DNA of 64,000 bases from Macrostomum hystrix. Lineage: Eukaryota > Platyhelminthes > Macrostomidae. Position numbers and translations under genes: made by a program. Shown in pieces: positions 58,651 to 64,000 of this stretch. The notes under the pieces are model-generated. The model was not told the DNA's origin. It ran no database searches and worked only from the letters and a program-made list of their open reading frames with translations. The stretch covers positions 31,210,501-31,274,500 of the forward strand of contig CATNEN010000038.1 of assembly GCA_950097015.1 (NCBI GenBank). Direction: 5' to 3'. Position 1 is the stretch's first letter. Every line of letters starts with the position of its first letter.

Positions 58651-59329
58651 GATGCTTTTTAATTCAGATGCTTGTTTATATCGATATAGAAAGTGCACTG
58701 AGCTGCACCCTTAAATTCGTATATTCTAGACTACATCTATTCTGGCTATACTGGATCTCAAACGTACTGTTTTATTTTTTACAAAAACTCACAACGACAC
58801 AGCGATTCCTATCTTTTTGCACGAGTGCGTTTCTGTATAGCGTCTGTACGGGCTCACATGTACAATTAAAAATAACGAGAATACTGTACGTTCTAAATTG
58901 GAAACAATTGGTAACAGTTATGTTTAGAACCGGTTTATCCTCGGATTTTCCGTGGAAAGTTCTTTTCCGTTTTAACACTATATTGTTGCTATTCACAAGA
59001 TTGCAATCCATGGATTAACTCTTAGCTAAACTATCTTTATGAAGCTAAAGACAATCATTATTATAACTCGAGTCTTGACAATTAAACAAATCGGATGACG
59101 CATTTGTTAAGCCATTTTGTTAAATAATATTCGTCTGAGAAAAGGGTAAATGGGTGGACTAAAGCCGATTAAGCACAAAAAATTCTATATAATTCCCTCT
59201 TTTTCCGACTGTCTAGGGCGGAAAGGCACTCGGTTTTTACCATAGACTAGGAGTCAGTGAGAAAAAGAGCGAGAGAGGAAATAAGAGTTTATAAGTAGGA
59301 CAGAAGAGTGCAATAAAAGCTTATTGGGC
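58651..59329. other. Intergenic, no feature seen
   Basis: A 116-codon plus-strand frame (58668-59018) has no family signature, biased composition or splice support. I do not call it a gene. Confidence 0.35.
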
Positions 59330-59703
59330 CAAATATTTGTTCTCCAGTTGGTCTGGGCCATAGATAGGACAAAAGTGTTCCTCATGTGCTCGTTTGAAAG
59401 CATAGCACTCACCCCGATTTAGCTTGGGGGAATTTCCGCTCGCAAGCTGCCACTAAAAACCCTTTTGGTCATAGACTATTTTTCTGCGAGTTGTTTACCT
59501 AAGCTATCGGGTTTATATACTTTAAAACTGTTGAGTCAGTTTGAACCGTTGTGAATAGATTTAGGCGGGAAGTGATAAGCAGCTAACGTGTCTATGGCCA
59601 AACCTCATGGTTTTCGTGAGCAGAAGAATTTTGCTAGAGTGACAGCACATTTAGAGGATATATAATCTGTGGCCGAAACCGTCTTCTAACTCGCTTCTCT
59701 ACC

Positions 59704-59869
59704 CGGCCAGATAAACACATTTATCTTGTCTATGGCCCAGACCAACTGGGGAATCAATAAGAGACTTGTCTGCACTTTATCTTGCTGGGCCAAACAACTA
59801 AAAATCGTTTCGCTATTTATTCCCCAGTTGGATTGGCCCATAGACCAGATAAATTTATTTATTTGGCCG
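59704..59869. repeat. Imperfect 57-bp inverted repeat
   Basis: The arms 59704-59761 and 59813-59869 are about 80% identical when one is inverted. They share CGGCCA, ATTTATCT, GTCTATGG and CCAACTGGGGAAT. The 51-nt loop contains GCTGGGCC. A third partial copy lies at 59330-59372. The structure resembles a small non-autonomous foldback element. Confidence 0.7.
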
Positions 59870-60160
59870 TTGAAATTAATCTGGCCGGGACAGATAAGCA
59901 ATTATCTGGTCCGGTGACATTGACATATAACCAAGTGTGCGTAAAAGTCTCAAGCTCGTGTATAGTTTATGGCCCAAAGGCCACCAAAGAAATAGATTGA
60001 AGTGTGCAGTAAATTCCGCAACTGTGCGGTAAATGTGCGGCTACTTGATCTCCGTGCCATCCCTCTTCTGAGCTACTATGCAGTAAATCCCAGACGGGTA
60101 TTGTCTATGGGCCGAAGGAGCTGGTCTTGCCCACACACACTTGGTCATAAATCAATGCAC

Positions 60161-60239
60161 TTATGCTAGGCTTCCGAGTGCGTAAATAGTCTTGGCACGA
60201 GTGCCATAGACTATTTACGCACTAGGAAGCCTAGCATAA
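60161..60239. repeat. 79-bp near-perfect hairpin
   Basis: The left arm (60161-60198) and right arm (60201-60239) pair over 38 positions with one mismatch and one bulged A; only a GA separates them. The arms begin TTATGCTAGGCTTCC and end GGAAGCCTAGCATAA. If transcribed it would fold into a long stem with a very tight loop. No coding or transposon ends are recognised. Confidence 0.85.
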
Positions 60240-60535
60240 ATCTACCAATTATCTGGCTTCAACTGTGGAATAAATACATTATCACCCACTTGTTTGACTT
60301 ATCTATGGCCGAAAACGTCTTCGGACATGGTTTCTTGGCCTCGGCTTCGCCTCGGCCAATAAACGAGTCCTCAGCCGTTCCCGGCCAAAATAAATAAAAA
60401 AGTGGGTGATAACTTATACTTATCAGACTAATAGATAACTAATTTAGCAGGACAAATGAATAAATAATTATTGACTGCATTTGTGGAGAGACGGCAAAAA
60501 CAGATAACCTAAAATATTCATTTATATAGCTTACC

Positions 60536-60612
60536 TCGTCAGTTAGTCCACGAAAAATCCAAGGCAGCACCGTGGAAAGCCACATTGTCACCACCGTATA
60601 TATAATAGGCAT
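60536..60612 (-). CDS. Possible first coding exon, unknown gene
   Basis: On the minus strand an ATG opens a 26-residue hydrophobic peptide (core VVTMWLSTVLPWIF) that resembles a signal peptide or anchor. It ends at a strong donor, ACGAG/GTAAGC. No downstream exon could be identified at lower coordinates, so this may be coincidence. Confidence 0.2.
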
Positions 60613-60736
60613 TGTACTTAGCTTGCTTACGCATTGATTAAAAATGTCTGTACAAAATTTGTGCACACGATACAGAAATTGAACTGAGGTTATTTTTAAC
60701 TATACAGTAAAACACTTCTTTAGCGGACTCATTGCT

Positions 60737-63539
60737 GTGCACTATGTCAACATGGACACTAAGCCTCATACTTTTTACCCCGGAACCAAACTGGGGAGTT
60801 TCCAGCCGATGGAGACGCGGTCGCTAATGCAAGTTGAGTCAGTGAACGACCAAGAAATCGAGCATGGACCCGATGTTGTAGCGCAAGTGCATATCGATGA
60901 GAAAAATCTGACAGCCAATCAAGCCCGGAGTGTCAAGGACATGCTGCATCAGTACCGGGATGTTTTCTCAAAGAGTCGAACGACCTGGGCTGCACTACAC
61001 TGCTGGACCACAAAATCGACACGGGGTCGGCGCAGCCCACCCGAGTACTTCCTCGGCGGTTATCGCCTCCGAACCAGCGAGTGGTGTCGGAGATGGTCGA
61101 TCAGATGGTGCGTGATGACATCGTAGAGCCGTCGAGTTCTCCATGGTCGAGCCCAGTCATCCTGGTGAAGAAGAAGGACGGTTGTTTGCGTTTTGTGAGC
61201 GATTTCAGACTGCTTAACTCTGTGACGGTGAAGGACAGTCATCCACTGCCTCACACCAGCGATCTGATCGACGCCTTGGCGGGATCCACGATGTTTTCGA
61301 CACTAGATTTCACCAGCGGCTACTCTCAGGTGATGTAGGACTCGGAGAGTCGTGAAAAAACTGCATTTCCTGAGCCACAGGGATTAATTGTTCCAGTACA
61401 AGAGGCTGCCTCAAGGAGTCTGCAACGGGCCTGCCACATTCTCGAGACTGATGGAACTCGTGCTGAAGGTTCTTCGATGGGAAGTGTGTCTATCATTTCT
61501 CGATGACGTAGTCATATTTTCGAAAGGATTCGAGGAGCATCTTCGTAGACTTCAGCTTGTGCTGCAGAAATTTAGAACCGCAAATCTGAAGTTAAAGCCG
61601 ACGAAGTGCCACTTGTGCTATCAAGAAATATCTTTTCTTGGCTTTCGAATCTCCAAGGACTGTGTGACAACTGATCCGGACAAGGTAAAGGCAGTACAGG
61701 AGTAACCAACGCCTGAGGACCGTTCAGAAGTGCGGCAGTTTCTGGGGCTGTGCGGCTACTATCGGCAGTTCGTCAAAAACTACAGCGAGATTGCTGCGCC
61801 ATTGTACAAACTAACGCAGAAGGATGTGGCTTTCAACTGGTCTCCGGAGTGCTCAGCGGCATTCAATCAACTGAAGCAGTGCCTGACATCCAGCCCGGTC
61901 CTCATCATGCCGACATTCGCAGAAGACGCCAAGTTTGCGCTGGACACCGATGCCTCCGGCGTGGCTATCTCAGGAGTTCTGCAGGAGCGCCGTGGTGACA
62001 GGACGCAGGTGGTGGCGTACGGCAGTCGAATCCTGTCCAAGGCAGAACGAAATTACTGCACAACGAGACGAGAGTTGCTGGCAATTGTGCACTTCGTCGG
62101 CCACTATCGCAGCTATTTGCTGGGAAAGAAATTCACCCTGCGCAATGACCACGCATCCCTGATTCATTTGCTGCGTTTCTGAGATCCTGATGGTCAGCTG
62201 GCCCGGTGGAGCAATCGGAGCAATCGGCAGCGGCAGCTTCTGTCCGAGTTCCAGCGGCTGACGCTCGTAGGCGGTCTGCTGTGCCGCCGGTGGGAGTCAG
62301 ATGATGGCAGCGCCCTTTGTCAGCAGCTGCTGGTGCCGGAAAGTCTGCAGCACGATGTCTTCGCCGAAGCTCATGCTGGAACGAGCGGCAGCCACTGCGG
62401 TCCGCAGAAGACCATCAAAAAAATCAGGGCGCGACTCTGCTGGCCTGGAATGACACCAGACGTGACTAACTGGTGCGCCACGTGCAGCGAATGCGCGAGA
62501 CTGAAGGACTCCGGTCAGCACAGGCGGGCGCCTCTGCAGAGCATGGCGGTCGGCAGCGTTGGTCAGCGACTGGAAATGGACTTCATGGTGGGCTTGCCGA
62601 GAACTGAGCGAGAAAATTCAGTTATCCTGGTCGTCATCGACACCTTCAGCAAATGGACCGAGGCCTTCCCACTGCCATCCCAAGACGCTGAGACTACAGC
62701 CCGCACATTTTTCAACGAGTGGGTGGCTCGCTTCAGAGTTCCGGAGTCAGTGCACACGAACCAGGGCCGGAACTGGGAGTCGCAGTTGTTTAAAGAGACG
62801 ATGCAGATGTTGCAGCAATGCAGATCGACAAAACGCGGACGACAGGCTATCACCCTGAAGGAGACGGCGGCTGTGAACGGATGAACCGGACGCTGGTGCA
62901 GCTGCTGCGAGCCTGGGTGAACGAGAACCAGCGAGACTGGGACCTTCATCTGCAGATTGCACTCATGGGGTACCGCACTTCAGTGCACAAGTCAACTAGT
63001 CAGACACCCTCGGCGATGCATCTCGGCCGGGAACTGCGGCTGCCACTGGACTTGGCCTACGGAGGTCTGGCACCTGACGACCGCCGCCCGTGCGAGTGGG
63101 TGGCCAAACTGCGGACCCGCATGCAGACGTCGCACGAGAGGGCGAGGCAAAGCCTGGAGACAGCGCAGCTGCACCAGAAGGTGGAGTACGACAAGCGGTG
63201 CCTCGGCGAAGTTTCAGCGAGGGCGATCTGGTCTGGCTACACAATCCAGCACTCAAGCAAGGTGAGTGCCGCAAATTTCACCGCTGGTGGACCGAGCCAT
63301 GGCGAATTAAAAAGAAAATTTCGGAGGTCATCTACCGCATTCAGCTTGAGACCAACGCGCGGAAGAAGCGGGTCGTGCACTTCAATCGCCTGAAGTCCTG
63401 CAAGGCGGCCAGTCCAGTCGGCGCCCCAGTCGGCGCCCCAGCCGCCGCCCCAGCCAGCGCTCCTATCGTTGTCGAATTGCGTCGCAGTGAAAGGACCCGT
63501 GCTCCTCCAGAGTTTTTCGGTGAAGTTTATACCCATTGA
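60737..63539 (+). pseudogene. Ty3/gypsy retrotransposon pol, 5'-truncated and broken
   Basis: Similarity begins at the spacer before reverse transcriptase; no gag, protease or LTR is seen. Domains in order: reverse transcriptase (61100-61700, motifs SPWSSPVILVKKKDG, RLPQGVCNGP and FLDD in place of the usual YxDD), RNase H (about 61900-62170, LDTDASG), zinc-binding HHCC (about 62345-62510), integrase core (62565-62880) and a GPY/F-like C-terminal module (about 63220-63410). Breaks: frameshift near 60985; TAG 61336; frameshift near 61340-61390; TAA 61703; TGA 62180; frameshifts near 62815 and 63210. The second integrase aspartate is replaced by asparagine (HTNQG). It cannot encode an active polyprotein. 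Confidence 0.9.
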
Positions 63540-63540
63540 A
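63527..63540. repeat. SINE target-site duplication, left copy
   Basis: TTATACCCATTGAA, repeated at 63881-63894. It overlaps the stop codon of the gypsy frame. Confidence 0.85.
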
Positions 63541-63880
63541 GGTTGTAGCCTAGTGGTTGTAGCCTAGCAGAGATTGTAGCCTAGTGGTTAGGGCGTCGGA
63601 CTCACGACTTGAAGGTCGGGGGTTCGATTCCCGGCTCCACTGAAACAATTTGTGTTCTTTAGCAAGACACTTAACTCTGCATTGCTTCAGTTCACCCAGC
63701 TGTTAAATGGGTACCAGCATCAGCTGGGATAATTGAAGGTGGGTGTGGTGTCCCCCCAGTCCGTGGACTGAACAGCTGTACGCAGCCTTCAGATGCGCCG
63801 CGCATTAGCTGCGGCTGTGCTGTCGGCTGCACATCTGACCCAATTGGGGCAGGTGTAATCAATTATTATTATTATTATTA
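63541..63880 (+). mobile_element. Full-length tRNA-derived SINE with (ATT)n tail
   Basis: The head has an A box (TAGCCTAGTGG) and a perfect B box (GGTTCGATTCC). The opening motif GTTGTAGCCTAG is partly triplicated (63542-63592). The body includes CAGCTGTTAAATGGGTACC and CCCCCCAGTCC, typical of a conserved central domain shared by many metazoan SINEs; I do not assign a named superfamily. The 3' end is an (ATT)n tract. The 14-bp flanking duplication shows insertion by LINE-type machinery after the gypsy element was already in place. Confidence 0.9.
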
Positions 63881-63894
63881 TTATACCCATTGAA
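63881..63894. repeat. SINE target-site duplication, right copy
   Basis: TTATACCCATTGAA, matching 63527-63540. Its first bases are ambiguous with the (ATT)n tail. Confidence 0.85.
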
Positions 63895-64000
63895 AATAAT
63901 GTTTGATTTTTTTGCAAACACTGCTGTCAGGTAAGTTTAAATTAATTTTTTTCATTTTATCTTTCTTTTTTATTCCATTGAGTTACTGTTGCAACAATAA

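Larger units (their letters stand above)
59330..60400. repeat. Cluster of inverted repeats with CTATGGCC motifs
   Basis: CTATGGCC or its complement GGCCATAG, or close variants, occurs about ten times here in both orientations (for example near 59351, 59592, 59731, 59838, 60106, 60203, 60304). Several occurrences lie within larger inverted copies. No target duplications or coding capacity are visible. Confidence 0.6.

Noticed and set aside
58378-63640. Functional tRNA genes at 34770, 58378 and 63541
   Set aside because: Polymerase III boxes are present but arms do not pair into a good cloverleaf, and long non-tRNA bodies follow, as in SINEs.
60700-64000. Intact retrotransposon with LTRs
   Set aside because: No repeated LTR sequence is seen on either side, the 5' part is missing, and the pol frame has several stops and frameshifts.

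Overview
The window is eukaryotic and almost certainly from an animal, most likely an aquatic invertebrate; I cannot name the species. The evidence is spliced genes with GT-AG introns, two inhibitor-of-apoptosis (IAP) genes with the animal BIR-BIR-UBA-RING layout, tRNA-derived SINEs, a decayed Ty3/gypsy element, a long-TIR DNA transposon, and very heavy mini/microsatellite content. There are no bacterial-style operons. Most long open frames in the window come from satellites whose period is divisible by 3, or from shadow frames, and are not genes.

Layout. (1) 1-858 is AT-rich intergenic DNA. (2) 868-8840 is an apparently complete DNA transposon with terminal inverted repeats of about 2.25 kb, each holding about 23 copies of a 56-bp satellite. 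It is flanked by a perfect 9-bp target duplication. Its 3.5-kb core carries a plus-strand exon of unknown function and a minus-strand fragment resembling a transposase C-terminus; the form is that of Foldback/Mutator-like elements. (3) 9222-31356 is a 22-kb block in which twelve arrays of one 15-bp minisatellite alternate with twelve upstream spacers from a small set of related modules. Most arrays end at the same GC-rich palindrome. (4) 32560-34572 (minus) is an intronless IAP gene. (5) 34573-37480 is intergenic with a tRNA-like SINE head and a GC-rich patch. (6) 37500-53243 holds four tandem copies of an unrecognised two-exon gene (156-166 aa). Each copy has a TATA-like box, a satellite-filled intron and a 1.3-2.3 kb array of a 14-bp minisatellite downstream. 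(7) 55664-57742 (minus) is a second IAP gene, near-identical to the first except for a wholly different N-terminus. (8) 57743-60700 is intergenic with a decayed SINE, a cluster of inverted repeats sharing a CTATGGCC-type motif, and a 79-bp near-perfect hairpin. (9) 60737-63539 is a 5'-truncated, multiply broken Ty3/gypsy pol, followed at its stop codon by a full SINE (63541-63880) with a 14-bp target duplication.

How the parts relate. The two IAPs are probably cytoplasmic E3 ligases of the cell-death/innate-immunity type, and they bracket the four-copy gene array. Nothing in the sequence shows a functional link between the IAPs and the repeated gene; the arrangement may reflect only local duplication. 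The repeated gene family and the 15-bp/spacer mosaic are the parts most likely to be undescribed.
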